Part shown: positions 44,016 to 52,935 of the stretch, in pieces
Numbering within the stretch: the stretch's first letter is position 1
How the letters are laid out: the number at the start of each line of letters is the position of its first letter
NCBI GenBank assembly: GCA_017939795.1
Contig: JAGBAA010000062.1
Location: forward strand, 1-64,000
Direction: 5' to 3'
Origin: Thermoguttaceae bacterium
Lineage (GTDB): Bacteria > Planctomycetota > Planctomycetia > Pirellulales > Thermoguttaceae
DNA length: 64,000 nucleotides
Program-made: the position numbers and the translations under genes
The notes under the pieces: generated by a model
Databases searched by the model: none
What the model was told of the DNA's origin: nothing
What the model saw: the letters and a program-made list of their open reading frames with translations, nothing else

Positions 44016-45377
44016 ATGTCTCTGAAAAGTCCTCAACTCGTGAAAACTGACATCAAAAAAGTCGGTATCCTTTTCTCCGGCGGTCCCGCTCCGTCAGCCA
44101 ATGCCGTCATCTGCTCCGCCGCGGACTGCTTCCGCCGCGCAGGGATCGAAGTATACGGCTTCCTGAACGGCTATACGCACCTGGTCGACTACAAAGCGGG
44201 TGATGTGCTCGCGGAAGGCGTCGCCTATCTGCGTCTGGACAAAATGAATCTGGAAGGCCGCCGTACGGAAGGCGGGATCATCATCGGTTCCGCACGAGCC
44301 AACCCGGGCAAAGCGATGAGCAAACCGGAAGACCTCACCAATGCCGAAGCCACCGCTCCGATGAAGACGGTCTACGACGCACTCTGCTCTCTGGGCATCG
44401 ACGTCCTGATCTCCATCGGCGGCGACGACACGCTCACGACTGCTGCGAAATTCAAGCTCTACCAGGATACGTTCGGTGCCGACGCGAAGAAGATCCGCGT
44501 CATCCACCTGCCGAAGACGATCGACAATGACTACGAAGGCATCGACTTCACGTTCGGTTTCTTCACGGCCGTTGATCTCATGGCGCGCCAGCTGCGTAAC
44601 CTGCTCTTCGACGCCACGGCGACCAACTGCTACTATGTCGCTCAGCTGATGGGCCGTAAAGCCGCGTGGCTTTCCTACGGTTCCGCCATCGCCGGCGAAG
44701 CCTCCCTGTGCATTGGTCTGGAAGACGTCATCAATGAACCGGAACTGATGGGCACGGAAGACTCCTACAGCCCGCAGACCGGCGAACTGCTCGTTGACGA
44801 AAACGGCAATGCGAAGAAACGTGAGATCGTTCTGTTCGACAAACTCATCGGCCGTATCGCCGATACCGTCGAAAAGCGCATCAAGCTCGGCAAAAAATGC
44901 GGCGTCATCTGTGTCGCGGAAGGCATTGGCGAATACCTGCCGCTCTCCGAGATCAAATGCTGCATTTCCGACGACGAATACCGCAGCCTGAAACCGGATA
45001 CGTTCGGCCACTACCCCGTTTCCCAGCTGAAGTTCAGTTCCCGTCTCGGCCGTCTGGTCGCGGACGAAATGGCGAAACGCGGCTACGGCAAAATGAAGTT
45101 CGTCGGTCTCCAGTTCGGCTATGAAGTCCGCTGCCAGCCGCCGACGGGTTTCGACGTCATCATGGGCAGCCAGCTCGGCACCGGCGCCTATGTTTCCCTC
45201 GTGGAAAACGGCATGAACGGCGTGATGGTCTCCGTCGGAAAAGAAATGGAACTCGAATTCCGCCAGTTTGAAGACCTGATCAACATGGCGAAACTTCGCG
45301 CCTACCAGCGTCCGCTGCGTCTGGGCAAGGGCCTCCACAGCCTCGCGCGCTACATGGAAGAGTGGGTGGAAGAGTAA
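44016..45377 (+). CDS. pfp: Phosphofructokinase, pyrophosphate-dependent type
   Basis: This enzyme interconverts fructose 6-phosphate and fructose 1,6-bisphosphate in glycolysis and gluconeogenesis. The 453-residue protein belongs to the PFK family: LFSGGPAPSANAVI at the N-terminus, GGDD at about 134 in SIGGDDTLTTA, and PKTIDNDY. The aspartate pair GGDD and lysine in PKTIDND are the known marks of enzymes that use pyrophosphate instead of ATP, which makes the reaction reversible; cofactor use is therefore well supported by motif. The ATG at 44016 has GGAG six bases upstream; a longer frame begins at 43968. The gene is followed by pyk after a hairpin, with related metabolic roles. Confidence 0.93.
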   Translation: MSLKSPQLVKTDIKKVGILFSGGPAPSANAVICSAADCFRRAGIEVYGFLNGYTHLVDYKAGDVLAEGVAYLRLDKMNLEGRRTEGGIIIGSARANPGKAMSKPEDLTNAEATAPMKTVYDALCSLGIDVLISIGGDDTLTTAAKFKLYQDTFGADAKKIRVIHLPKTIDNDYEGIDFTFGFFTAVDLMARQLRNLLFDATATNCYYVAQLMGRKAAWLSYGSAIAGEASLCIGLEDVINEPELMGTEDSYSPQTGELLVDENGNAKKREIVLFDKLIGRIADTVEKRIKLGKKCGVICVAEGIGEYLPLSEIKCCISDDEYRSLKPDTFGHYPVSQLKFSSRLGRLVADEMAKRGYGKMKFVGLQFGYEVRCQPPTGFDVIMGSQLGTGAYVSLVENGMNGVMVSVGKEMELEFRQFEDLINMAKLRAYQRPLRLGKGLHSLARYMEEWVEE

Positions 45378-45408
45378 AATTCAGAGAGTCGATTTCTGAA
45401 AGAAGGTC

Positions 45409-45464
45409 CCGTCCCGCGGCCCCTGCCGTCCGGCTCGTCTGATCCGGATGGGACGGTGATTTTC
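45409..45464 (+). terminator. Possible terminator after pfp
   Basis: CCGTCCC (45409-45415) pairs with GGGACGG (45450-45456), with an inner CCGG/CCGG stem; TGATTTTC follows. The T run is short, so confidence is limited. The rest of the gap up to pyk (45465-45697) is AT-rich, with no sure promoter seen. Confidence 0.45.
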
Positions 45465-45697
45465 AAAAGTACTCTGCGGCGGAAAGAACGAACAGACCGG
45501 TCACGATCTGCGAATTCTTTCCGTGCGTGTAGTTTAAAGTCAGACAAAAAATCGAAAAAATACAAATGCCGCAAATTTGCGAAATACCTGCACGATCCAA
45601 TGTTCTGGAACGCTTTCGATCGAAATGTTTCTGAGCATGAAGATCTCTACGCATGAAAATTTCATCCAGAGAATACGCTCAAAGGAGGAGCCGCAGC

Positions 45698-47179
45698 ATG
45701 AACGCATCCGTCAAATCACTTTTGGAACGCCCAAGTCGTACAAAAATCGTCGCGACGCTTGGACCGGCTTCTGATTCGGAAGAAATGCTCGAGAAACTGA
45801 TTTTCGCGGGCGTAGATGTTTTTCGCATCAATGCGGCACACGGAACTCAGGAACGTTTTGCCGTCATGGTGAAGCGGATCCGAAGTGTATCCAAAAGAAT
45901 CGGCCTTCCCGTTGGGATCCTCATGGATCTTGCCGGACCAAAGATCCGTCTGGGGGAACTGGAAAATGGAGAACTGACGCTCGAAAGCGGTTCCGAAATG
46001 GCGTTTGTTTCGCCCAAATTTCTTGAGAAATCGGCGGGATGCCCGGATCTTGTCGGCATTCCGTGCGTTACGTGCACTTATGAACCGCTGGTGAACGAAC
46101 TGCGTGCAGGTGACCGGATCGTTCTGGCGGACGGAACGGTGGAACTGACGGTCTCGCAGGTCTCGGCAAAGAAAAATCAATGGGCTAAATGCCGTGTTCT
46201 TGACGGCGGAACGGTCCGCAGCCGCCAGGGTGTCAATCTTCCCGGCGTGAAGCTCAGTATCCCCGCAATGTTGGAGATCGACCGGAGCAACGCAGCCTGG
46301 GCCGCAAAAAACGGAGTGGATTTCCTTGGTCTGAGCTTCGTTCGGCACGCATTTGAAATCACGGACCTGAAAAACCTCATCGCGGAAAACGGAGGCACGA
46401 CGCAAGTCGTCGCGAAGATCGAAAAACCGGAAGCTCTGGAAAATCTTGCAGAGATCGTGAAGGAAACGGATGCCGTTATGGTGGCTCGCGGAGACCTTGG
46501 CGTCGAAACAGACATTGCACGCGTCGCGGTCCTTCAGAAAGAGATCATTCAAATTTGCCGTGCGTACCGCCGTCCGGTGATCGTCGCGACGCAGATGCTG
46601 GAATCGATGACGCACACGAATCTGCCGACCCGTGCGGAAGTCTCTGATGTGGCGAACGCTATTCTCGACGGAACGGACGCCTGCATGCTCTCCGGTGAAA
46701 GTGCCGTTGGAGAATTCCCGGTCGAAACTGTCCAGATGATGCATCGGATCGCTCTGGGAACGGAAGATACGCTGGAATCCGACTTCCTGCAGTTCATTCC
46801 TGAAACCTCACCGATCGACCAGACTCTGGAGATCATGGCACGCAATGTCTGCGATCTGGCGGAAGAACTGAATGCAAAATTCATCGTCACGGCAACCGCT
46901 AACGGAGAAAGTGCCCGCTGTCTCTCCGCCAATCGCGGCCCGGCGCGGATCATCGCCCTGACGCCGTCACGCGATACATTGCAGAAAATGTGCCTTGATT
47001 GGGGCGTCATTCCGATGGAGCTTCCCAAATCCAAAAAAACGACTAAAGACATCATGGCATTCGCACTCGAACTGTTGAAAAACGAAAACCTTGCTGTCCC
47101 GGGCGACCGGCTCATTCTCTTTACGGACGCAAGTCTCGGAACAGCACAAAACGTGATCATCGTATACGATGTGAAGTAA
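45698..47179 (+). CDS. pyk: Pyruvate kinase
   Basis: Last step of glycolysis, phosphoenolpyruvate + ADP to pyruvate + ATP. The 493-residue protein has the full set of motifs: RTKIVATLGPAS near the N-terminus, GILMDLAGPKIRLG, KIEKPEALENL with the catalytic lysine, MVARGDLGVE, and VIVATQMLESM. The usual RxNxSHG reads RINAAHG here, so the serine is replaced by alanine. The C-terminal allosteric domain is present. A strong AAAGGAGG nine bases upstream supports the ATG at 45698; the frame is open to 45653. ribF follows after 23 bases, likely in one operon. Confidence 0.96.
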   Translation: MNASVKSLLERPSRTKIVATLGPASDSEEMLEKLIFAGVDVFRINAAHGTQERFAVMVKRIRSVSKRIGLPVGILMDLAGPKIRLGELENGELTLESGSEMAFVSPKFLEKSAGCPDLVGIPCVTCTYEPLVNELRAGDRIVLADGTVELTVSQVSAKKNQWAKCRVLDGGTVRSRQGVNLPGVKLSIPAMLEIDRSNAAWAAKNGVDFLGLSFVRHAFEITDLKNLIAENGGTTQVVAKIEKPEALENLAEIVKETDAVMVARGDLGVETDIARVAVLQKEIIQICRAYRRPVIVATQMLESMTHTNLPTRAEVSDVANAILDGTDACMLSGESAVGEFPVETVQMMHRIALGTEDTLESDFLQFIPETSPIDQTLEIMARNVCDLAEELNAKFIVTATANGESARCLSANRGPARIIALTPSRDTLQKMCLDWGVIPMELPKSKKTTKDIMAFALELLKNENLAVPGDRLILFTDASLGTAQNVIIVYDVK

Positions 47180-47202
47180 AGAGGGCAAAAGAGACCTTTT
47201 CG

Positions 47203-48123
47203 ATGAAGATTTGGAATCCAGATTCAGATCAGCTTCCGGAACAGTTCCGGCACGGAGCCGTGACGGTTGGGAATTTTGACGGCGTACATCGCGGACACGC
47301 AGAGATCATCCGCCGCATGAAGGCGCATGGTCTCCCTGCGGCCGTCTTTACTTTCGCACGCCACCCGCGGCAGGTTCTGAATCCGGCAGAGGCTCCTCAA
47401 CGGCTTACTTCGCTGGCCCGGCAGGAGGAACTGCTTCATGCCCTGGGTGTGGAGACCGTCATTTTTGCGCCGACGGAGTCGATCCTTTCATGGACGCCCG
47501 AAACATTCTTTCAGCGCGTCATCGCCGACTTTTTCGATGCATCCGTCGTAGTGGAAGGACCCGATTTCCATTTCGGAAAAGGCCGAACCGGCACCACACA
47601 GCTTCTGGAGCATCTTTGCCTGGATTCAGGACGCAAAATAGAGATAGCAGAAGAACTTCATGCGGCCGATGGCATACCGATCTCAAGCTCCAGGATCCGG
47701 GAATTGATCTCTCATGGAGAGCTTTCGGAAGCCAACGCTATCCTGACGGCTCCGTATCGCCTCACAGGCACGGTCATTCATGGAGAAGCACGAGGGCGAA
47801 CGCTCGGTTTTCCTACGGCAAATCTGGGAAAGATCCAGACTCTTTTACCCGGACACGGCGTCTATGCATGCAGAGCCATTCTCGAAGATGGACGCACCTG
47901 CCCTGCCGCCGTCCACATTGGTCCAAACGTGACTTTTGGAGAAACGGAAACGAAGGTCGAGATCCACCTTCTGGACTTCAGCGGCGACGTTTACGGAGAG
48001 TCTCTGAGCATCGACTTCCACTCCCGTCTTCGAGAACTCGTGACGTTTCCAAACCGCAATGCCCTCATGAAGCAGATCGATCTGGATATTTCTGAAACAC
48101 GCAAACGGATCCTAGACTTCTAA
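47203..48123 (+). CDS. ribF: Bifunctional riboflavin kinase / FAD synthetase
   Basis: RibF phosphorylates riboflavin to FMN and adenylates FMN to FAD. The 306-residue protein has both domains: the nucleotidyltransferase part with VGNFDGVHRGH, FTFARHPRQVL, VVEGPDFHFGKGRTG and ISSSRIREL, then the flavokinase part with GRTLGFPTANL, GVYAC and HLLDFSGDVYGE. Its length is typical. FMN from this enzyme also supplies the Rnf subunits RnfC, RnfD and RnfG. It lies 23 bases after pyk and converges with the LRR gene. Confidence 0.95.
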   Translation: MKIWNPDSDQLPEQFRHGAVTVGNFDGVHRGHAEIIRRMKAHGLPAAVFTFARHPRQVLNPAEAPQRLTSLARQEELLHALGVETVIFAPTESILSWTPETFFQRVIADFFDASVVVEGPDFHFGKGRTGTTQLLEHLCLDSGRKIEIAEELHAADGIPISSSRIRELISHGELSEANAILTAPYRLTGTVIHGEARGRTLGFPTANLGKIQTLLPGHGVYACRAILEDGRTCPAAVHIGPNVTFGETETKVEIHLLDFSGDVYGESLSIDFHSRLRELVTFPNRNALMKQIDLDISETRKRILDF

Positions 48124-48161
48124 ATCAGCACCTGTTCTTCTCTGAACATATCGAAAATCAG

Positions 48162-48208
48162 AAAAAAATCAGGAACCGCCGTTCATACATCGAACCACGG
48201 TTCCTGAT
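48162..48208 (-). terminator. Rho-independent terminator of the LRR gene
   Basis: ATCAGGAACCG (48168-48178) and CGGTTCCTGAT (48198-48208) form a perfect 11-base-pair stem with a further GTTC/GAAC pairing in the loop. On the minus strand seven T follow, so it ends the LRR transcript; it may also slow read-through from ribF. Confidence 0.85.
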
Positions 48209-48254
48209 CTGCATGGAGTGTTCCACTTAAAACACCCCGCCGCAGCCTCAAAAC

Positions 48255-49178
48255 TCAGTTTACGGTCAATTCCGTACCGTTTTTCGCCATGAAGTCTTTT
48301 TCAAACTTCTTTGCAGCTTCTTTCGAGATCTGATTCCCTTTCAGAATCGTCAGCGTCTTCAGGTTCGGCATATCGAGGAAGCTGGGGAGACACGCCTCCG
48401 TCAATCCCAGATCTTCGATCAGCAGCCAATGCAGCGACTTCATCTGTCCCAACACTTTCATGTCGGCATCTGTAAGTTTCGTCCCGCCAATGTTCATGAT
48501 CTTAACGTGCGGAAGTTTCACCAGCTCTTCCAGATTTTCTCCCGAAATCTCGTTTCCGGAAAGATAAAGTCCATCCAGATTGACCATTTTCGCAATATTC
48601 GGCAGAGATGCCGAAGTGAGCGGATTATCCTGAATATTCAGCGAGGTCAAACGGGTCAGCGAAACCCAGTTGGCCGTCTGCGCATCCGTCAGGTTGGCAT
48701 TCACGGCATTGAGCGCATTCAAGTAGGTCAGTTTTCCGACCAGAGCCATGACTTCATCCGAGTTCTTTTCACTGTCCAAATGCACGACACTCCCAAGCCG
48801 GGTGATCGAGTCGCGGACCACGACGATCTTCATTTCATCAAGCTGGGCACAGATCTGCGCATCAGCATCTCTCGTTTCCTGCGAGATCGACTCCGGATCG
48901 ATCAGAGTGTCATCCGGAGCCGCGAAGGGATTCTGGATATTCAGCCCGGCAAGCGTCGAATCGCGCCACTCAAGAAACCATTTCGGCTGCGTCAGATTGA
49001 CCCAGAGAACGAATGCCGTCACGACACCCAGGAGCCCCAACAGAAAGAACAAAAGACCATGTCCGCGCGGAGCATCATCCTTCTCTTCGTATTCTTCATA
49101 AACCTCTGTATTCCGGGCATTCTCCAGATCCGCAGCAAATTGAGCAAACTGGGGATCGTGCATTTCATTATTGCTCAT
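48255..49178 (-). CDS. Single-TM leucine-rich-repeat protein
   Basis: A 307-residue protein with an acidic cytoplasmic N-terminus, one membrane helix at about 41-61 (LLFFLLGLLGVVTAFVLWVNL), a linker, and about seven leucine-rich repeats from residue 145 to 295 (for example LTSLNIQDNPLT, LDGLYLSGNEIS, VKIMNIGGTKLT, LKTLTILKGNQIS). The repeats are of the 23-24-residue type common in planctomycete envelope proteins and probably bind a protein partner outside the membrane. No function can be named. It has its own terminator and stands alone between ribF and accA. Confidence 0.78.
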   Translation of the reverse strand: MSNNEMHDPQFAQFAADLENARNTEVYEEYEEKDDAPRGHGLLFFLLGLLGVVTAFVLWVNLTQPKWFLEWRDSTLAGLNIQNPFAAPDDTLIDPESISQETRDADAQICAQLDEMKIVVVRDSITRLGSVVHLDSEKNSDEVMALVGKLTYLNALNAVNANLTDAQTANWVSLTRLTSLNIQDNPLTSASLPNIAKMVNLDGLYLSGNEISGENLEELVKLPHVKIMNIGGTKLTDADMKVLGQMKSLHWLLIEDLGLTEACLPSFLDMPNLKTLTILKGNQISKEAAKKFEKDFMAKNGTELTVN

Positions 49179-49338
49179 GATCTCTCTCCATTAGAAATTT
49201 AGTGATGCTTGTGCCGGCCATGGCGCAGGCGGGAGGCAGTTGGGAAATTCACAAAATCAGCCAAATTCCAACCGGCATTTTCTTTCCGATCCGCCCCATT
49301 TCAGCAAAGGACGGACCCAAAACATCCCGGCTGAAAAT

Positions 49339-50289
49339 CTACTCGCAAAACACGCCAATGCTGCGGAATTTTTCGTAGCGGGCTTCCAGAAGGTCATCGA
49401 TAGACTGTTTCTGAAGTTCCCGGAGTGAAGTGCGGAGATACTTTTTCAGGTTTCCGGCCATCAGACGCGGATCACGATGCGCACCGCCAAGAGGTTCCGG
49501 AATGACGGCGTCCACGATCCCAAGACGATGCAGATCCTTAGAGGTCAGACGGAGTTCTTTCGCAGCTTCCTGACGAAATTCTCTGCTTTTCCAGAGGATC
49601 CCGGCACAGCCTTCCGGACTGATGACGGAATAGTACGCGTGCTCAAGAATCGCGACACGGTCTCCAACGCCAATGCCGATCGCACCACCGGAACCGCCTT
49701 CACCGATGACGACACAGATGATGGGGGTCCTGAGGCGGGACATTTCAAACATTCCCTGCGCAATGACCCACGCCTGTCCGCGTTCCTCGGCGCCGATCCC
49801 CGGCCACGCGCCCGGCGTATCGATCAGCGAGATGATGGGGAGTCCGTACTTGGCGGCCATGCGCATTTTCTGGATCGCTTTTCGGTACCCTTCCGGTTCC
49901 GCGCAGCCGTAATGGCAGGCGGTCCGTTCCGCAAGATTTTTCCCCTTCTGATGGCCCACGACCATGCATCGCATTCCATCCAGCTTTGCCCAGCCTGTCA
50001 GGATCGCCCGGTCATCGCCGAAGAAATGATCTCCGTGCAGTTCGACGAATTCGTCAAAAGCGAAGTTCAGATAATCGCTCGTCTGCGGACGGTTCGGATG
50101 ACGGGAGACCTCAACGGTTTCCCATGGCTGAAGGTTCTGGTAGATACTGCGCTTTAGATCCACCAGTTCCTTGCGCAGCCGCTTGATCGAATCTTTGATC
50201 TCATTGGAATCACCGGAATTTCTCTCCATTTCTTCCAAACGATCTTCGAGTTCATAAATCGGCTGCTCAAATGAAAGCTGAATATCCAT
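49339..50289 (-). CDS. accA: Acetyl-CoA carboxylase carboxyltransferase subunit alpha
   Basis: AccA forms with AccD the carboxyltransferase that makes malonyl-CoA from carboxybiotin and acetyl-CoA in fatty acid synthesis. The 316-residue protein matches AccA throughout: an N-terminal helical hairpin ending in IYQNLQPWETVEVSRHPNRP, FDEFVELHGDHFFGDD, HQKGKN, SLIDTPGAWPGIGAEERGQ, GEGGSGGAIGIGVGDRV and YYSVISPEGCAGILW. accD is not nearby, which is common in bacteria. The gene is preceded by the pseudokinase gene on the same strand (105-base gap). Confidence 0.97.
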   Translation of the reverse strand: MDIQLSFEQPIYELEDRLEEMERNSGDSNEIKDSIKRLRKELVDLKRSIYQNLQPWETVEVSRHPNRPQTSDYLNFAFDEFVELHGDHFFGDDRAILTGWAKLDGMRCMVVGHQKGKNLAERTACHYGCAEPEGYRKAIQKMRMAAKYGLPIISLIDTPGAWPGIGAEERGQAWVIAQGMFEMSRLRTPIICVVIGEGGSGGAIGIGVGDRVAILEHAYYSVISPEGCAGILWKSREFRQEAAKELRLTSKDLHRLGIVDAVIPEPLGGAHRDPRLMAGNLKKYLRTSLRELQKQSIDDLLEARYEKFRSIGVFCE

Positions 50290-50394
50290 ATCGTGTTTCG
50301 TACAGGGAAAAGTTAAATAAAATCCGGCCGCGAGACCGGTATGCTCTCAATTCAAAAAAATCCGGATCCGAAAAACCCTCAAACCGCCTAAACA

Positions 50395-51243
50395 TCACTG
50401 CGGACGCTGCGGCTGCCGCTTGAAGATACGGATCTCTTTCAGCGTGTTTTGAAATTCGGTCATCGACGCAGGACGCTCAGTCGGCTGTTTCGCCATCGTT
50501 CTGCGAAGGAGTTTCGCAAACTCCGGCGTCACGTTCGGATTCACGGCATCAGCAGACGGAACCGGAAGATTCAAATGCTGATGGATCAGCTGATTGAATG
50601 TCGGTCCGGGATAGGGAGGCACCCCCGTCACCATCTCAAAAAAAATACAGGACAAACTGTACGCATCCGAACGGGAATCCGTTTTTTCCCCCCGGATCAC
50701 CTCCGGCGAAGGACAGCGTCCGGGATTTGAGATCCGATCCGGCCGCCGGAAACAGGCACGAAGACCGCGGGTACTCCGCACAAACGGAAACTCGATCATC
50801 TTCGTTTCGTTCGTTTCCTCAAGCACCATGAAAACATCCGGTGAAAGCGTCTGGTGGACCCAACCGATGGAATTGAAGAAACAGACGGCTTCCGTCATGT
50901 CCTGCACGATCTGCGGAACACGCCAGGCGCTGGAATCCAGCCCCTCACGCAAAATTTCCGTAAGTGGCCGACCAGTGAGCCACTCGGAAACCAGGATCGT
51001 CTGGCCATTCTCGCACACGAGATCGATCATCTTCACGATCTTCGGATGACGGATCTCCTCTCCCACGGCAAATTCCCGATGCAGCATAGCGATCGTTCTG
51101 CTGTCCTGGCGCAAATTTCCCAAAGGCATCTTCATGGCCACCGGGATCTCCAGAAGTGTATTTTCGCCGCGAAACACCTGAGTCACGGCCCCAGTACAGA
51201 CACAATTACCGCGTCTGTAGTCTTTCAACGAAGTCTGTGCCAT
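50395..51243 (-). CDS. Protein kinase-fold protein lacking catalytic residues (probable pseudokinase)
   Basis: A 282-residue protein with a eukaryotic-type Ser/Thr kinase fold and no membrane helix. Kept: the VAMK lysine (K38), the alpha-C glutamate region with HREFAVGEEIRHPKIV, SPEVIRG in place of the APE motif, and SDAYSLSCIFFEMVTGVPPYPG. Lost: the catalytic HRD loop reads HQTLSPDVF (130-138), with no aspartate in the normal place, and the metal-binding DFG reads IEF (150-152). The glycine-rich loop (CTGAVTQVFRG) is also weak. It therefore probably binds nucleotide or partners without phosphorylating. The ATG at 51243 has GGGAG five bases upstream. Its role is unknown. Confidence 0.75.
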   Translation of the reverse strand: MAQTSLKDYRRGNCVCTGAVTQVFRGENTLLEIPVAMKMPLGNLRQDSRTIAMLHREFAVGEEIRHPKIVKMIDLVCENGQTILVSEWLTGRPLTEILREGLDSSAWRVPQIVQDMTEAVCFFNSIGWVHQTLSPDVFMVLEETNETKMIEFPFVRSTRGLRACFRRPDRISNPGRCPSPEVIRGEKTDSRSDAYSLSCIFFEMVTGVPPYPGPTFNQLIHQHLNLPVPSADAVNPNVTPEFAKLLRRTMAKQPTERPASMTEFQNTLKEIRIFKRQPQRPQ

Positions 51244-51621
51244 ACACTCTCCCAATTTACCGAATCGTTCAGGAGCAAACCGCTCTGCCCTGCGTCAAAG
51301 ATCCGGCACACGCGCCACATACACGCCCCAATGAACCCATCGGCCCAATGTCCCCAACGTGCTTAAACACACCCAAAGCACGCAAACGCACCAAAAGCTG
51401 CATCATGGAAACGGACTTTAGATCCGCAGCCGAAGACTTTGGAAAATAGCCGCAGACACACCGGCGCAGGAACCCATCAACGGCTCTGCCGCCGAATCTC
51501 CTCCATTCCATTCATTTTAGCAGATTTTGTTTTTTTTTCAATCACATTATTTCGGTTTTCGATAAAATTCACTAAATTTCTTGGAAATATTTGCGGATTC
51601 TTTCCCGTAAACCTCAAAATT
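51244..51621. other. Intergenic region between the kinase-like gene and truA
   Basis: 378 bases. The half next to the kinase gene is GC-rich, while the half next to truA has long T and A runs. I see no gene, terminator or clear promoter. Confidence 0.5.
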
Positions 51622-52452
51622 CTACTCAGCATCTCCCTGAAAACGGATCCAGAGCAGATAAAGTCCCTGCGGAGGCGCGGTCGGTCCAGCCTGACTTCGG
51701 TCCCGCGATCCAATGAGTTCCCTGACCCACTCGGCAGAATGCGTTCCCCTTCCGACTTCCATAAGCGTTCCCGCGATATTGCGCACCATATTGTAGAGAA
51801 AACCGTCCGCTTCCACTTCGATCTCGATAAAATCCCGGGGATCTCCCACCATCGGCAAAAAGATCGGCGCAGCATCCGTAGAGATCCCGCGACGGACCGA
51901 GATGTCGAGGATCGTCCGGACGGAACTCGTACGCGGAGAACCAACGTTTTCCAGAGCCGCAAAATCATGCGTTCCGAGCAGATGCCGAGCCGCCTGCGCC
52001 ATCGCATCCGCATCGAGCCGAACGGCCGTCAGTTTCCCCATCCGCCATGCGTAACGGCGAAGAAACAGTTCCGGAAACGGTCCATCCTGGATCAGATAGC
52101 GGTAGCGTTTCCGCACGGTATCCCGAATGGGATGAAAATCTTCCGGTGCCTCAACGGCATCGAGGACGAGAACGTCTCCGGGAAGATTCGCGTTGAGTGC
52201 TTTGGCGAACGACTCGATCGGGATCCGAAGATCCGTCCGAACAGACGCCGCCTGCCCGACTGCATGGACTCCAGTATCCGTCCGGCTGCTCCCAAGGATC
52301 TGGAACGTTCCGTCTTCCATCGTTCCGCCCGTCATTCGCTCCATTGCCGAAACGAGAACCCCCTGCACCGTCCGGACCGTGTTTCCCTGCTGGTACTGCC
52401 AGCCGTGAAAATCCGTCCCGTCGTATGCGATCCTGATTCGAATATTGCGCAT
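51622..52452 (-). CDS. truA: tRNA pseudouridine(38-40) synthase TruA
   Basis: TruA makes pseudouridine at positions 38-40 of the tRNA anticodon arm. The 276-residue protein has the N-terminal IRIAYDGTDFHGWQ, the catalytic aspartate in GSSRTDTGVHA (about residue 58), KRYRYLI, HDFAAL and the C-terminal FLYNMVRNIAGTLMEVG motif. Length and order are normal. No clear ribosome binding site precedes the ATG at 52452. The gap 52453-52763 upstream contains GC-rich direct copies of TTCCGGAACTTCC and nothing further that I can identify. Confidence 0.96.
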   Translation of the reverse strand: MRNIRIRIAYDGTDFHGWQYQQGNTVRTVQGVLVSAMERMTGGTMEDGTFQILGSSRTDTGVHAVGQAASVRTDLRIPIESFAKALNANLPGDVLVLDAVEAPEDFHPIRDTVRKRYRYLIQDGPFPELFLRRYAWRMGKLTAVRLDADAMAQAARHLLGTHDFAALENVGSPRTSSVRTILDISVRRGISTDAAPIFLPMVGDPRDFIEIEVEADGFLYNMVRNIAGTLMEVGRGTHSAEWVRELIGSRDRSQAGPTAPPQGLYLLWIRFQGDAE

Positions 52453-52770
52453 GCTCCTACGCTCCGTTACCTTTCATTCTTCCGGAATTTCTATCTGCGA
52501 TGCTTCAAGCCGCCGGACATTCCGAGGTTTCCGGAACTTCCGAGGCTTCCGGAACTTCCAGGTTCCGATGTTTTGAGGCATCCGCCGTTTCTTTTTCATG
52601 CGGACCCGCAGAGACTGCATATTGGACAGGCTCTGCGTCCACTGCCGCATTCTCTTTCATTTTAGCCGGATTTTCTGTTCCGGGAAGGGGGGGAGGAGGC
52701 GTTTCCGCAAAATCCCCATGTTTTGGACTGAAGACTTCTCGTTTTCCGTCCCTGGGACTCCCCGAAAAAC

Positions 52771-52810
52771 AAAAAAAACGCGAAAGGCCAGGGGGAGCTG
52801 ACCTTCCGCG
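52771..52810 (-). terminator. Rho-independent terminator of the metal-efflux operon
   Basis: On the minus strand CGCGGAAGG pairs with CCTTTCGCG, extended by CAG/CTG (one or two mismatches), loop CTCCCC; eight T follow directly. It is about 125 bases after the RND pump stop. Confidence 0.85.
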
Positions 52811-52935
52811 CCGAACCTCCGAAAACGGGCATGGGGAGTCTGTCCGTCCCGGAGTCGAAAATTTTTCAATTCGCGAATTACCCTATGGGGTCCCATCGAC
52901 TCTGAAGCATCCCATAGTATACCATAAATCGCAAA

